Source: Acinetobacter ursingii DSM 16037 = CIP 107286 (GTDB lineage Bacteria; Pseudomonadota; Gammaproteobacteria; Pseudomonadales; Moraxellaceae). From it: a stretch of 64,000 nt of DNA. Below are positions 28,328 to 36,693 of the stretch, piece after piece. The translations under genes and the position numbers were made by a program. The stretch covers positions 1,153,601 through 1,217,600 of the forward strand of contig NZ_KB849717.1 in NCBI RefSeq assembly GCF_000368825.1, given 5' to 3'. The notes beneath the pieces are model-generated. The model was not told the DNA's origin, searched no databases, and saw only the letters and a list, made by a program, of their open reading frames with translations. Position 1 is the stretch's first letter. Each line of letters starts with the position of its first letter.

Positions 28328-28770
28328 AAGACAATCCTTTATGCTCAAAAAGCACGATATAAGAACAGGAGAGTAGATGCGCTCTATAACAAACAATACG
28401 TTCGTAAAATTCCTTTTCGATCCGAGATGAGGTCTAGCCCTTGACCCATCAGCTCAAGATTTGGGTTTCTACGGACAACGAGCGATAAATAAGCGGCACA
28501 TTCTAGAGAGATTTTATTATTTAACAATACTAAACCAGCAGAAAATCAGCCAACCCTCTCTTAATAAAAAATATATTTATAACTTTTATATAGTTAACAA
28601 AAATTAACCGTTTAAAAATAGATCAAAAATCAAATAAAAAATCAAAAATCAGGCTCATTTTGTAGTTTTATTAATCAAAACTTGTTTATTTAAAAACCAA
28701 TACTGCGATAACAAAATAAATGAGTGAACAAAGAACAGGCAAATACCCTCGTAAAGGATCTAAATTTTTT
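28328..28770 (-). promoter_or_regulatory. gltP upstream region with potentially structured leader RNA
   Basis: 443 bp without a gene. On the minus strand at 28399-28480, CGTT-GTC-CGTA pairs with TACGAACG (8 bp with a 3-nt bulge) and closes a domain holding overlapping, mutually exclusive hairpins: ACCCA/TGGGT (28444-28466), CTTGA/TCAAG (28440-28458) and GGTC/GACC (28431-28446). It ends about 70 nt before the gltP start. The distal part (28500-28770) is very AT-rich and shows no gene. No known riboswitch consensus recognised. Confidence 0.4.
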
Positions 28771-29085
28771 CTATTTCAAAAGTTTAAATTTTGCGATAAG
28801 CCATAATACCAAAGGCCAAAATATCGTATTCAGAATATCGTGCAAACTTGCATCAAACCGCCAATATCCATAGTTAATCAAATCGTCTCTGGCATCAAGC
28901 AATTCTGCGCTAATTGCAATCAAAACCACTGCAAATAAAGCCCAAATGGATTTTAATTGGCGTTTATCTAAAAAAGCCACGCAGAAAAAAACCAACAAAC
29001 CTGCATAAATATGCAAAGCATCGCGTGTCAAATCAGTCAAATTGACGATATAGATTTTAAATTCTTGAAATTTTGAGTGATACAT
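28771..29085 (-). CDS. Small membrane protein, 104 aa
   Basis: Three hydrophobic segments (about 24-40, 46-62, 84-102) connected by charged loops, with a LDARDDLINYGYWRFDASLHDILNTIFWP motif between the second and third. This is reminiscent of VanZ-like or teicoplanin-resistance-type small membrane proteins, but not enough to assign. It starts only about 40 bp downstream of the terminator of the candidate small RNA, so it probably has little room for its own promoter and may be transcribed by readthrough. Confidence 0.75.
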   Translation of the reverse strand: MYHSKFQEFKIYIVNLTDLTRDALHIYAGLLVFFCVAFLDKRQLKSIWALFAVVLIAISAELLDARDDLINYGYWRFDASLHDILNTIFWPLVLWLIAKFKLLK

Positions 29086-29123
29086 ACGTCTAGAAAAGAT
29101 TTGAGCAATTGAAATGATACATC

Positions 29124-29294
29124 AAAAAAATCATAACCCGAGTTCTGCATCCTGCAAAACTCGGGCAAATGAGGTTGTGCTTTCAGTCTTTTTTGTTATT
29201 GTAAGAGTTGCTTCCCTAGCGTCATCAAATCCTTGATGCTCATCCTTCAGCTTAGTCTTCCATAGTCGGGATATTCCATTCCCTATTCCTGTGC
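29124..29294 (-). ncRNA. Candidate CsrA/RsmA-sequestering small RNA (RsmY/RsmZ type)
   Basis: A predicted transcript of about 170 nt between a minus-strand -10-like element (TATTCTATAT, 29300-29310) and a hairpin plus T-run at 29124-29165. The RNA contains at least eight GGA motifs: AGGAA and GGGAA near the 5' end; TGGAA in the loop of GGGA..TCCC (29268-29283); TGGAAG; AAGGAT in 29238-29252; GGAT as loop of a perfect 6-bp CATCAA/TTGATG stem (29223-29238); GGGA in the GCT/AGC loop (29210-29220); and GGA as the loop of TGCA/TGCA inside the terminator (29146-29156). GGA in hairpin loops is the CsrA recognition pattern. A GacA box is upstream. No coding frame fits. Deduced from sequence only. Confidence 0.68.
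29137..29165 (-). terminator. Terminator of the candidate small RNA
   Basis: CCCGAGTT and AACTCGGG form an 8-bp stem extended by TGCA/TGCA around the loop GGA (minus strand). The minus-strand TTTTTTT run begins six bases after the stem. Confidence 0.75.
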
Positions 29295-29299
29295 TGATA

Positions 29300-29310
29300 G
29301 ATATAGAATA
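29300..29310 (-). promoter_or_regulatory. Likely -10 region of the small RNA promoter
   Basis: Minus-strand TATTCTATATC offers overlapping -10 hexamers. No good -35 lies 17 bp upstream, as expected for an activator-dependent promoter. Confidence 0.45.
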
Positions 29311-29354
29311 CCTTCTGGGAACTTGACTGCCTATTCGCTCAAGACCGCATTTAG

Positions 29355-29372
29355 TGTAAGTAATTGCTTACA
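29355..29372 (-). promoter_or_regulatory. GacA-type upstream activating sequence
   Basis: TGTAAGCAATTACTTACA on the minus strand is an exact match to TGTAAG-N6-CTTACA, the GacA box described upstream of rsm RNA genes in Pseudomonas. It is itself an inverted repeat (7 bp with the flanking G/C). It is centred about 70 bp upstream of the predicted RNA start. Confidence 0.75.
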
Positions 29373-29391
29373 CCGATATTGTGGTGGCAGC

Positions 29392-30549
29392 TTAACTTTT
29401 ATAAGCCTGTGCGATGTCAGCCGTCACAATTTTTTCCTCTTTCTCTGCTTTACTAATCCCTTCCTGAATCGCGTCCTGAGCGGCCTCATGATCATCTTGC
29501 GTTTCTGGCAATTCTTCTTGGATTTGCTCAAAAATCCGTCCCGTTTGTAACACGACATACACAGGAAAGTGATCTGAGCCAATATTCGGTAATCGATTCA
29601 TTTTAACTAAGGCAAAATCGGTACTATGGAAAATATGATCCAGAGACCAGCGCAACAAAGGATAGTTGGCATGAAAGGTATTAATGAAATGCCGCCCAAC
29701 TCGCGGATCAAGCAAACCACTAATTCGCTGAAACAGACGTGTGGTTCGTGACCATGCTACATCGTTGAGATCGCCCATCACAATACAGCTTTCATCCAGA
29801 TCCTTGATTTGATCACCCACCATTAGCAACTCAGCATCGCGCAAAGTTGAATCTTTTGCTTCGGTTGGACTTGGTGGTTTGGGATGCAGACAATAAAGTT
29901 GCACGGCCAAGCCGCTGGGTAAAATCACCGTGGTATGAATCGATGGAATTTCATCACTCAAGATAAACTTCACTTCGGTATCTTGGAGTTGCAATCGGCT
30001 GTACAAATGCATACCGTATAAATTATCTAGTGGCACAGGAACCCGATACGGATAATCTGCTTCAATCACACTCAATTCATTTTGCCATGTTTGATCAGTC
30101 TCTAAAGTCAGAACCAGATCTGGTTTTAACTTTTGAATCTGCTCAATCAATAAATGATATCGATCATTCGGTGTTAAGACATTGGACACTAACAACGAGA
30201 TTTGCTGATCTGGATTGAACTGTTCGGCTTTCACTTGTTTGACCTGTTTCTTCCAGATAAAGGTATAAGGCAATACCATTTTTAGCTGATACGCGATTGC
30301 TGCGATTAAACCGATTACGATCAATTCTCGAGGCAGATTCCACGGCGCGTCGCAAAACAATACAAACAATAAGGTCACTACACCGACAGCTAAAATTTGC
30401 AGTCTGGGGAAATCGGCTCCTCGAATCCACCATTCGTCGCGTGGAATAAGTGACCAGAATGTCAGCCAAATCACCACTACAGCACACACTTCAATAAATA
30501 GTAACAATGCCTGATCCACCCTAGATTTTATTGATTTTTCATTCTTCAA
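29392..30549 (-). CDS. Endonuclease/exonuclease/phosphatase-family membrane protein
   Basis: 385 residues. Three N-terminal membrane helices (about 13-33, 48-67, 75-95) precede an EEP (DNase I-like) domain with PDLVLTLETDQTW, LYCLHPKPPSP, catalytic GDLNDVAWS and the terminal GSDHFPVYV (SDH motif). An acidic coiled C-terminal tail follows (about 335-385). The catalytic domain probably faces the periplasm. The substrate is unknown. Homologues occur widely in Acinetobacter and Pseudomonas as conserved membrane EEP proteins. Confidence 0.85.
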   Translation of the reverse strand: MKNEKSIKSRVDQALLLFIEVCAVVVIWLTFWSLIPRDEWWIRGADFPRLQILAVGVVTLLFVLFCDAPWNLPRELIVIGLIAAIAYQLKMVLPYTFIWKKQVKQVKAEQFNPDQQISLLVSNVLTPNDRYHLLIEQIQKLKPDLVLTLETDQTWQNELSVIEADYPYRVPVPLDNLYGMHLYSRLQLQDTEVKFILSDEIPSIHTTVILPSGLAVQLYCLHPKPPSPTEAKDSTLRDAELLMVGDQIKDLDESCIVMGDLNDVAWSRTTRLFQRISGLLDPRVGRHFINTFHANYPLLRWSLDHIFHSTDFALVKMNRLPNIGSDHFPVYVVLQTGRIFEQIQEELPETQDDHEAAQDAIQEGISKAEKEEKIVTADIAQAYKS

Positions 30550-30613
30550 GATTCCTGTGTAGCATATTCATAAATTTACTCACAATAAAGAGCATGTTTT
30601 CATTGGATAATAC

Positions 30614-30641
30614 TTGCAGTTGTGGTCGCTTTTGATACACT
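30614..30641 (+). promoter_or_regulatory. asd promoter
   Basis: TTGCAG (30614-30619), 16-bp spacer, extended -10 TGATACACT with TACACT at 30636-30641, about 42 bp before the asd ATG. Confidence 0.5.
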
Positions 30642-30683
30642 CAAGCCCCTTTTACATTTTTTAACGCACCGAGGCAAAGTGAC

Positions 30684-31802
30684 ATGAAAGTAGGTCTGGT
30701 CGGTTGGCGCGGGATGGTTGGTTCCGTCCTTATGCAACGTATGGTTGAAGAAAATGATTTTGCTCATTTTGAGCCATTTTACTTTTCTACCAGTAATGCA
30801 GGTGGTGAAGCCCCTTCATTTGGTGGTAAAACTGCCCCAGCACTTATGGATGCTTCAGACATTAAGAGTCTGAAACAAATGGATGTCATTATTACCTGTC
30901 AAGGTGGTGACTATACTTCTGAAGTTTTTCCAAAACTCAAAGCTGAAGGCTGGAATGGCTATTGGATTGATGCCGCATCAACATTACGTATGGCAGATGA
31001 TGCCATCATCGTACTTGATCCAGTGAATGCGCAAGTTATCAAAGATGGTTTAGCCAAAGGCACTAAAACATTTGTCGGTGGGAACTGTACGGTTTCTCTT
31101 ATGCTGATGGGCTTGGGTTCACTCTTCCAAAACAATTTGGTGGAATGGATGAGTGCGATGACTTATCAGGCAGCATCGGGTGCAGGTGCACAAAACATGC
31201 GCGAATTACTCACGGGTATGGGTTATTTATATAACAATACCAAAGAGTTACTGGACGATCCTAAATCAGCCATTTTGGATATCGATAGCCATGTAGCAGA
31301 ATTGCAACGTGGCGAAGGCTTCCCTAAAGCCAACTTTGGCGTGCCATTGGCAGGTTCATTGATTCCTTATATCGACAAACAGCTTGAAAATGGTCAATCC
31401 AAAGAAGAATGGAAAGGTCAGGCGGAAACCAACAAAATTTTAGGTAATTCGCAAATTATTCCAATTGATGGTCATTGTGTGCGTATTGGTGCAATGCGTT
31501 GTCATTCACAGGCTCTCACGATTAAGCTTCGCAAAGACGTTCCTCTGGACGAAATCGAAGCTATGATTCGTCAGTCCAATGAATGGGCAAAAGTCGTGCC
31601 GAATACACGTGAAGCTTCAATGACTGATTTGACCCCAGTTGCTGTAACAGGAACACTTTCAGTTCCAGTGGGTCGTTTACGCAAACTAAATATGGGCAAA
31701 GAATATTTAGGCGCATTTACTGTCGGTGACCAACTTCTTTGGGGTGCCGCTGAACCTTTACGCCGTATGTTACGTATCCTGATTGAATATAAAAATGCTT
31801 AA
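30684..31802 (+). CDS. asd: Aspartate-semialdehyde dehydrogenase
   Basis: 372 residues. N-terminal NADP motif [17 protein letters not shown], catalytic Cys135 in [31 protein letters not shown] insert, and active-site His in [19 protein letters not shown]. This is the E. coli-type (gammaproteobacterial) subfamily. It converts aspartyl phosphate to the semialdehyde for lysine, diaminopimelate, methionine and threonine. Followed by a strong terminator. Confidence 0.97.
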   Translation: MKVGLVGWRGMVGSVLMQRMVEENDFAHFEPFYFSTSNAGGEAPSFGGKTAPALMDASDIKSLKQMDVIITCQGGDYTSEVFPKLKAEGWNGYWIDAASTLRMADDAIIVLDPVNAQVIKDGLAKGTKTFVGGNCTVSLMLMGLGSLFQNNLVEWMSAMTYQAASGAGAQNMRELLTGMGYLYNNTKELLDDPKSAILDIDSHVAELQRGEGFPKANFGVPLAGSLIPYIDKQLENGQSKEEWKGQAETNKILGNSQIIPIDGHCVRIGAMRCHSQALTIKLRKDVPLDEIEAMIRQSNEWAKVVPNTREASMTDLTPVAVTGTLSVPVGRLRKLNMGKEYLGAFTVGDQLLWGAAEPLRRMLRILIEYKNA

Positions 31803-31822
31803 ATACACGATTTAAGCCCATG

Positions 31823-31848
31823 AGCCGATCGATTGATCGGCTTTTTTT
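31823..31848 (+). terminator. asd terminator
   Basis: AGCCGATC and GATCGGCT pair around GATT, followed by T7. Confidence 0.9.
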
Positions 31849-31935
31849 ATGTACTTCTTCTGTAAAAGTTTTACATTCGGTTAACATCTCGGTATTGTAT
31901 AACGTGACCGCTTTACTCCTGCTTCATGGAACAAG

Positions 31936-33399
31936 ATGACTGTCTATAACAAATTAAAAATTGCGATTCTAACTATTTTGGCGACACAGACCATACATGC
32001 GATCACGCTTGAACCTTTACAAGTTATGTCTGCTCCTGGGGATTTGCTTTATGCTGAAATGAATTTCAGTCAGGCCGATATATCGTCCAATTTACAGGTC
32101 AGTCTTGCAACGCCAGAAGACTTAATGGATTTGGGGATTGCATCTCAACCGTCTGCACAACTGAATTTTTTTGCAAGACGTAATGGGCAAGGTACGGGCG
32201 TCATTGTGATTACATCTTCACGCCCATTTACCCAACCCGAACTGGATATTGTACTTAAAATTCAGGAAGGTCATGGTACGCGATTACAGCACATCAAACA
32301 GTCGATTAATCGAAAAGCTGTACCAGCACTTCAAACAGCCAATGAAAAACCACTTACACCCAAATTTATTGTGAGTGAAAAGGATATTGCGTTGAATTTA
32401 CCTGAAAGTACGCAATACAACGTTGCCAGTACTTCGCAAAGCGTCAATACGATACAAAGTACGTCAAACTCAACAACAGAGCCTAGTTTAAATCGCTCAC
32501 AAGTCTTGGCTATCAACACGACTCCTCCACCCACCCTACAAACAAATACGACAACTACAGCAGCCACGGAGACAAACATACAGCAGTCTACAGACCGTGC
32601 AACACCGCCCTCTCATTCCAATATGAAAGAAACAGTCAAACCCTCTGATGAGTTAGCAGCAATCGCTCCTTCTAATCATGCACAAACTGTAGTCTCTTCT
32701 GCTCAAGTCGCTAAACAAAGCCCTGAAAAAACCGCGAAAGAACAGGTAAAATCTGCCTCGCCAACGAAAGTACCTGAGCCTAATATAGAAAAAATAAAGA
32801 CCAAAAATCAGACTGCAAAAGTGAAGGAAAAAACAGCATCTGAAACTCGTACATCTGGTGAAAATCAACATGTTGTACAACGTAATGAATCGTTATGGAG
32901 TATTGCAAATCGAATTGCGACTCAAACCAATCAACCTATTGCACAGGTCATGCAACAAATCAAAGCACAAAATAGTCACGCGTTTATTCAGGGTGATGTC
33001 AACCGTTTAAGACAGGGGGTTGCACTTAACTTATCTGCGGCAGTCGATCAGAGCCCACAAAAAACCGCTACCGTCAAAACTGCGCCGAGTTCGACTCAAG
33101 CATCAGGACGAGCAAAATATCGCCTCAATCAGGCTGAAATGAACTTAGTTGCAGACAATGAACAAGATTCTACACAAGTAAGTGCAAAACACAGCACAAA
33201 ACAAGATAAAAGCACTGCCGTGTTGTCATTAAAAGTTATGACAGCACGAGAAAAAACCGTTAAATTACAGCAAAGCGTCACTGAAATGGAACTGGCTCTG
33301 AGACAAAAGGATCAAAGAATCCAGCTTTTAAATGCACGTCTGGCACAATTACAGCAACAGCTAAAAGAGCGAGAAAATGCAAAAAAGTCAGTTCGTTAA
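31936..33399 (+). CDS. fimV: FimV N-terminal (periplasmic) protein with LysM
   Basis: 487 residues. Signal peptide (1-22), a FimV N-terminal domain (about 23-110, ITLEPLQVMSAPGDLLYAEMNF, then IVITSSRPFTQPELDIVLKI), a long low-complexity Ser/Thr/Gln linker, a LysM at about 311-366 (HVVQRNESLWSIANRIA), and a C-terminal coiled coil (about 435-485). It lacks the membrane helix and the cytoplasmic TPR part of Pseudomonas FimV; these are encoded by the next gene in the same frame. FimV/HubP are polar landmark proteins needed for type IV pili. Confidence 0.85.
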   Translation: MTVYNKLKIAILTILATQTIHAITLEPLQVMSAPGDLLYAEMNFSQADISSNLQVSLATPEDLMDLGIASQPSAQLNFFARRNGQGTGVIVITSSRPFTQPELDIVLKIQEGHGTRLQHIKQSINRKAVPALQTANEKPLTPKFIVSEKDIALNLPESTQYNVASTSQSVNTIQSTSNSTTEPSLNRSQVLAINTTPPPTLQTNTTTTAATETNIQQSTDRATPPSHSNMKETVKPSDELAAIAPSNHAQTVVSSAQVAKQSPEKTAKEQVKSASPTKVPEPNIEKIKTKNQTAKVKEKTASETRTSGENQHVVQRNESLWSIANRIATQTNQPIAQVMQQIKAQNSHAFIQGDVNRLRQGVALNLSAAVDQSPQKTATVKTAPSSTQASGRAKYRLNQAEMNLVADNEQDSTQVSAKHSTKQDKSTAVLSLKVMTAREKTVKLQQSVTEMELALRQKDQRIQLLNARLAQLQQQLKERENAKKSVR

Positions 33400-33462
33400 A
33401 GTCAAACGCATAGATATTTAAATGAGTCAAAGAAAATGGCTCATGCTTGAAGGGGTATAAGC

Positions 33463-34773
33463 ATGTTGTATGTGATTCCGTTTATTATTTTATTGGTCAT
33501 TGCGGTTGTTTTAAAAAAACGGGAAGCCAGCAAAGAAGAACAAAAACCTAAAAACAAGACCAATGCAAATAAAAAAGGAAAAAAAGTTGCAGGAAAATCG
33601 GTAACTCGTCCTCGTAATGAGTCTCGCGAAGTTACACCTACGATTATTGCTGAACAAAAAAAGACCACACCCGTTTCTCAGGAATTACATCAAAAGATTA
33701 TTTCACTGATCCAATCTGGAAATTATTCTACTGCAGAAGCACAAATTAATCAGGCTTTAAACCGCGATAATTCACAACACGGATTATATCTACACCTGTT
33801 AGATATTCATATTCTACAAAAAGATGAATTTTCTGTTGATCAATTAATTACTCACCTGCGTGCACTTGATTTACAAGATATTGTGATGCAGGCAGAAGCT
33901 AAAAAACGTGAGTATGATCAACAAAAGCAACCTGATTCAATCGAGTTTTCTGCAACCGGTTTAGATTTTCCTTCAACTGCACCACCACAAGCAGAAGCAA
34001 CAGCGCCCCCTGTCATCAGTGATGCCGATTTTGATGCTTTGGTTCAGCCAGTGCAGCAAAACAATGCAATTACCACTGATCATATTGAAAGCAAAAAGCA
34101 AGATTCTGCTGAAATAGAAGCACTGGAATTTAATTTTTCTTTTGATCAAACAGTAAAACCTAGCGAACAAATACCGACACCTCCTGAAGCGCCATCTGAG
34201 AATTTAACTGAGTTTTCATTAACCTTAGAACCTAGAGAAGTTTCAAATCATCATATTGAAACAGCGCAAAATATTAATGTCGATTTTGCACAAGAATCTA
34301 ATACAGATGCAAAATTAGCAGAACCAAGCAATCTCGATTTTTCCAATTTAGATTTTGCTCCTCAACCTGGATTAAGTCCTGAAAACACCACTCAGGAAGC
34401 CCCTCCAGAGCAGCTAGCAGAGACATTACCTGAATTTAAGTTTGATCAGTTAGAACTTGAACCAACAGCAACACCGTTAGAACCAGTTGCAGAACCTGTA
34501 TTATCCTTTGATCAAGTAGCGGAGCCCGTTCCCCAGCCTCCGTCTCAGGTTTCTACTACATCTTCTGCCTTGGATTTAAATGATCCATTGGTTCAATCTT
34601 TTCCAGAACTTGCTCAGGTTAATGAAACTCAATTAGATCTTGATCTTGCAATAAAATATGTTGAATTGGGTGCCTATGATTCAGCACGGATTTTATTAAC
34701 TAAAAATGAGACAATTTTTAGTGCTGATCAGCGAGAACTTTCAAAAAACTTACTCAATCGCATAGCATCTTAA
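33463..34773 (+). CDS. FimV C-terminal (membrane/cytoplasmic) protein
   Basis: 436 residues. A membrane helix at the very N terminus (about 2-18, LYVIPFIILLVIAVVL), a basic segment, TPR-like helices (about 68-150), a very acidic Pro/Glu/Gln linker (about 165-365) and a terminal FimV C domain (about 378-432, QLDLDLAIKYVELGAYDSARILL). This is exactly the portion missing from the preceding protein. GGGGTA lies 6 bases before the ATG, so it is independently translated. The two genes are 63 bp apart. Confidence 0.82.
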   Translation: MLYVIPFIILLVIAVVLKKREASKEEQKPKNKTNANKKGKKVAGKSVTRPRNESREVTPTIIAEQKKTTPVSQELHQKIISLIQSGNYSTAEAQINQALNRDNSQHGLYLHLLDIHILQKDEFSVDQLITHLRALDLQDIVMQAEAKKREYDQQKQPDSIEFSATGLDFPSTAPPQAEATAPPVISDADFDALVQPVQQNNAITTDHIESKKQDSAEIEALEFNFSFDQTVKPSEQIPTPPEAPSENLTEFSLTLEPREVSNHHIETAQNINVDFAQESNTDAKLAEPSNLDFSNLDFAPQPGLSPENTTQEAPPEQLAETLPEFKFDQLELEPTATPLEPVAEPVLSFDQVAEPVPQPPSQVSTTSSALDLNDPLVQSFPELAQVNETQLDLDLAIKYVELGAYDSARILLTKNETIFSADQRELSKNLLNRIAS

Positions 34774-34791
34774 AAAAGATCGTTCTACCAT

Positions 34792-34818
34792 AAGCAGTCT
34801 GTTCAGACTGCTTTTTTT
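34792..34818 (+). terminator. fimV-locus terminator
   Basis: AAGCAGTCTG and CAGACTGCTT (10-bp stem, loop TT) followed by TTTTTT. Its T-run ends only 3-4 bases before the next start codon. Confidence 0.88.
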
Positions 34819-34821
34819 ATT

Positions 34822-35787
34822 ATGAAGAAAATTGCATTAATCTATATGGGTGGAACTTTTGGCTGTGTTGGAGAACCTCTGGCACCCATGCCTTATATTC
34901 AGTTTATGCCCCAACTACAACGCATCATTCCTATAGAGCTGCATGTCGATTGTTTTTCTGCACCTGCCATCAAAGATAGTAGCGCCTGTACTGCGCCAGA
35001 CTGGCTTATGTTGGCTCAACAAATACAACAGTTACAATTACAGGGCTATGCTCATTTTGTGGTCATTCATGGCACAGATACCCTAAGTTATGCCGCTGCC
35101 ACATTGGCACGTTTCTTAGGGCAATCCTGTCATTTGATCATTACAGGGAGTCAGTACCCTCTACTCAACAAAGCTGGAACAGATATCCGTGAATTTACTG
35201 ATGCACTGGATAATTTATATTACGCACTTGATCAAGTCGTTAAGTTACCCGCAGGAAGTTATCTGGCATTTCATCATCAGGTTTTCTATGCACAAACCGC
35301 GTTAAAAATACAAACCACTGAACTAGATGCTTTTACTGGGACATTGGCCGAAAAAGACTGCGAAACTGTGCAACAATCCTATCTGGTCAATGATGAAACG
35401 ATATTACGTAGCCAGAATTTATCGCTTTTAAATATAATGGCACAGCCGATTGGTCTACACGCTTTTAAGCAACAATTACAAAACCTAGTTTCATATCCAC
35501 CGCATTTTTTAATTCTGCAAGGTTTTGGCACAGGTAACTTGGCGGTTGATGAAGAACTCATTTCACTTTTGCAACAGCTTCGACAACAAGGCTGCCTGAG
35601 TATCTTAACTACTCAAGTCTGTTTTGGTCAGATGGATCAGCGTTATGCAGTCAGTGAATGGATCCATAGCGCCAAAATATTGATCAATAATACCCTTAGC
35701 CATGCCGATTTATATGCCAAAGCATTGCAACTTTATTTACAATTTGACTCCCCAGAACTGCGTGAGCAACACTGGGCACTGTCTTAA
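34822..35787 (+). CDS. Asparaginase family protein
   Basis: 321 residues of the bacterial L-asparaginase/glutaminase fold: first catalytic-Thr motif YMGGTFG (Thr12), second motif VIHGTDTLSYAA with Thr-Asp, and ITGSQYPLL before a smaller C domain. No signal peptide, so type I (cytoplasmic)-like. It is divergent from AnsA/AnsB at GGTFGC (usually GGTIA/GG). Start codon at 34822 directly follows a terminator and has no Shine-Dalgarno. It lies 16 bp before truA and is probably transcribed with it. Confidence 0.8.
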   Translation: MKKIALIYMGGTFGCVGEPLAPMPYIQFMPQLQRIIPIELHVDCFSAPAIKDSSACTAPDWLMLAQQIQQLQLQGYAHFVVIHGTDTLSYAAATLARFLGQSCHLIITGSQYPLLNKAGTDIREFTDALDNLYYALDQVVKLPAGSYLAFHHQVFYAQTALKIQTTELDAFTGTLAEKDCETVQQSYLVNDETILRSQNLSLLNIMAQPIGLHAFKQQLQNLVSYPPHFLILQGFGTGNLAVDEELISLLQQLRQQGCLSILTTQVCFGQMDQRYAVSEWIHSAKILINNTLSHADLYAKALQLYLQFDSPELREQHWALS

Positions 35788-35803
35788 TCTTTGAGGTCTA
35801 AAT

Positions 35804-36610
35804 ATGCAGCGCTTTGCAATCGGTATTGAATTTTGCGGTATTCGTTATCGGGGCTGGCAAACGCAACAAGCGGGCGTTCCAAGTGTGCAGGAAGCGTTGG
35901 AGCGTGTATTAAGTACCATCGCAGATGAACCGATTATTTTGCATGGTGCAGGTCGTACCGATGCGGGTGTGCATGCCACCAATATGGTGGCGCATTTTGA
36001 TACCCATGCCATACGCCCTGAACGTGGCTGGATGATGGGTACCAATAGCCAATTGCCTAAAGACATTTCGATCCAGTGGATCAAGGAAATGTCCCCTGAT
36101 TTTCATGCGCGCTTTAAAGCCATAGCGCGTCGCTATCGTTATGTGGTGTATAACACAAACTATCGTCCCGCCTTACTTTATAAACAAGTTACACATATTT
36201 ATCAGCCGCTAGATGTGGAAAAAATGAAGTTAGCCGCAGCTAAATTTGAAGGTACACATAATTTTGAAAGCTTTCGGGCAGCGGCATGTCAATCCAACCA
36301 ACCCGTGCGTCATGTCAGTCATTGTCAACTCATTGAACATGGTCGTTATTTGGTACTCGATATTCAAGCTGATGGCTTTTTACATCATATGGTACGTAAT
36401 ATCATGGGATGTCTACTTGAAATTGGGCAAGGACTGTACGGCGTAGATCATATTGATACCATGTTTGCAGCGCAGGATCGTAAAGCCGCAGGCGTCACAG
36501 CCCCAGCACATGGCTTATATTTTATTCAGGCTTATTATCCAGAACAATTTGAGCTTCCTCAACCACCACTTGGACCACATTGGCTGAACCTGCCTGATGC
36601 ATTTGCCTAA
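35804..36610 (+). CDS. truA: tRNA pseudouridine(38-40) synthase TruA
   Basis: 268 residues. Catalytic Asp53 in GAGRTDAGVHATNMVAHFD, GTHNFESFRAA, and the C-terminal HMVRNIMG segment. It modifies U38-40 in the anticodon stem of many tRNAs. GAGGTC precedes the ATG. It is downstream of the asparaginase-like gene. Confidence 0.96.
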   Translation: MQRFAIGIEFCGIRYRGWQTQQAGVPSVQEALERVLSTIADEPIILHGAGRTDAGVHATNMVAHFDTHAIRPERGWMMGTNSQLPKDISIQWIKEMSPDFHARFKAIARRYRYVVYNTNYRPALLYKQVTHIYQPLDVEKMKLAAAKFEGTHNFESFRAAACQSNQPVRHVSHCQLIEHGRYLVLDIQADGFLHHMVRNIMGCLLEIGQGLYGVDHIDTMFAAQDRKAAGVTAPAHGLYFIQAYYPEQFELPQPPLGPHWLNLPDAFA

Positions 36611-36663
36611 TTTTTTGTATTAACGCAAGAATCGGGTCGTCACATGCCCAGAAAATTTTCAAA

Positions 36664-36692
36664 ATGAGTCTTTCAATATCATTGAGACTCAT
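36664..36692 (+). promoter_or_regulatory. Inverted repeat just before the SDR start codon
   Basis: ATGAGTCT (36664-36671) and AGACTCAT (36685-36692) form a perfect 8-bp inverted repeat ending one base before the ATG at 36694. It could be an operator or a hairpin masking initiation. Confidence 0.45.
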
Positions 36693-36693
36693 A

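Noticed and set aside
29101-29391. Protein-coding gene in the region of the candidate small RNA
   Set aside because: A plus-strand frame at 29323-29550 overlaps the GacA box and runs into the antisense of the EEP gene; no ribosome site, no recognisable domain.
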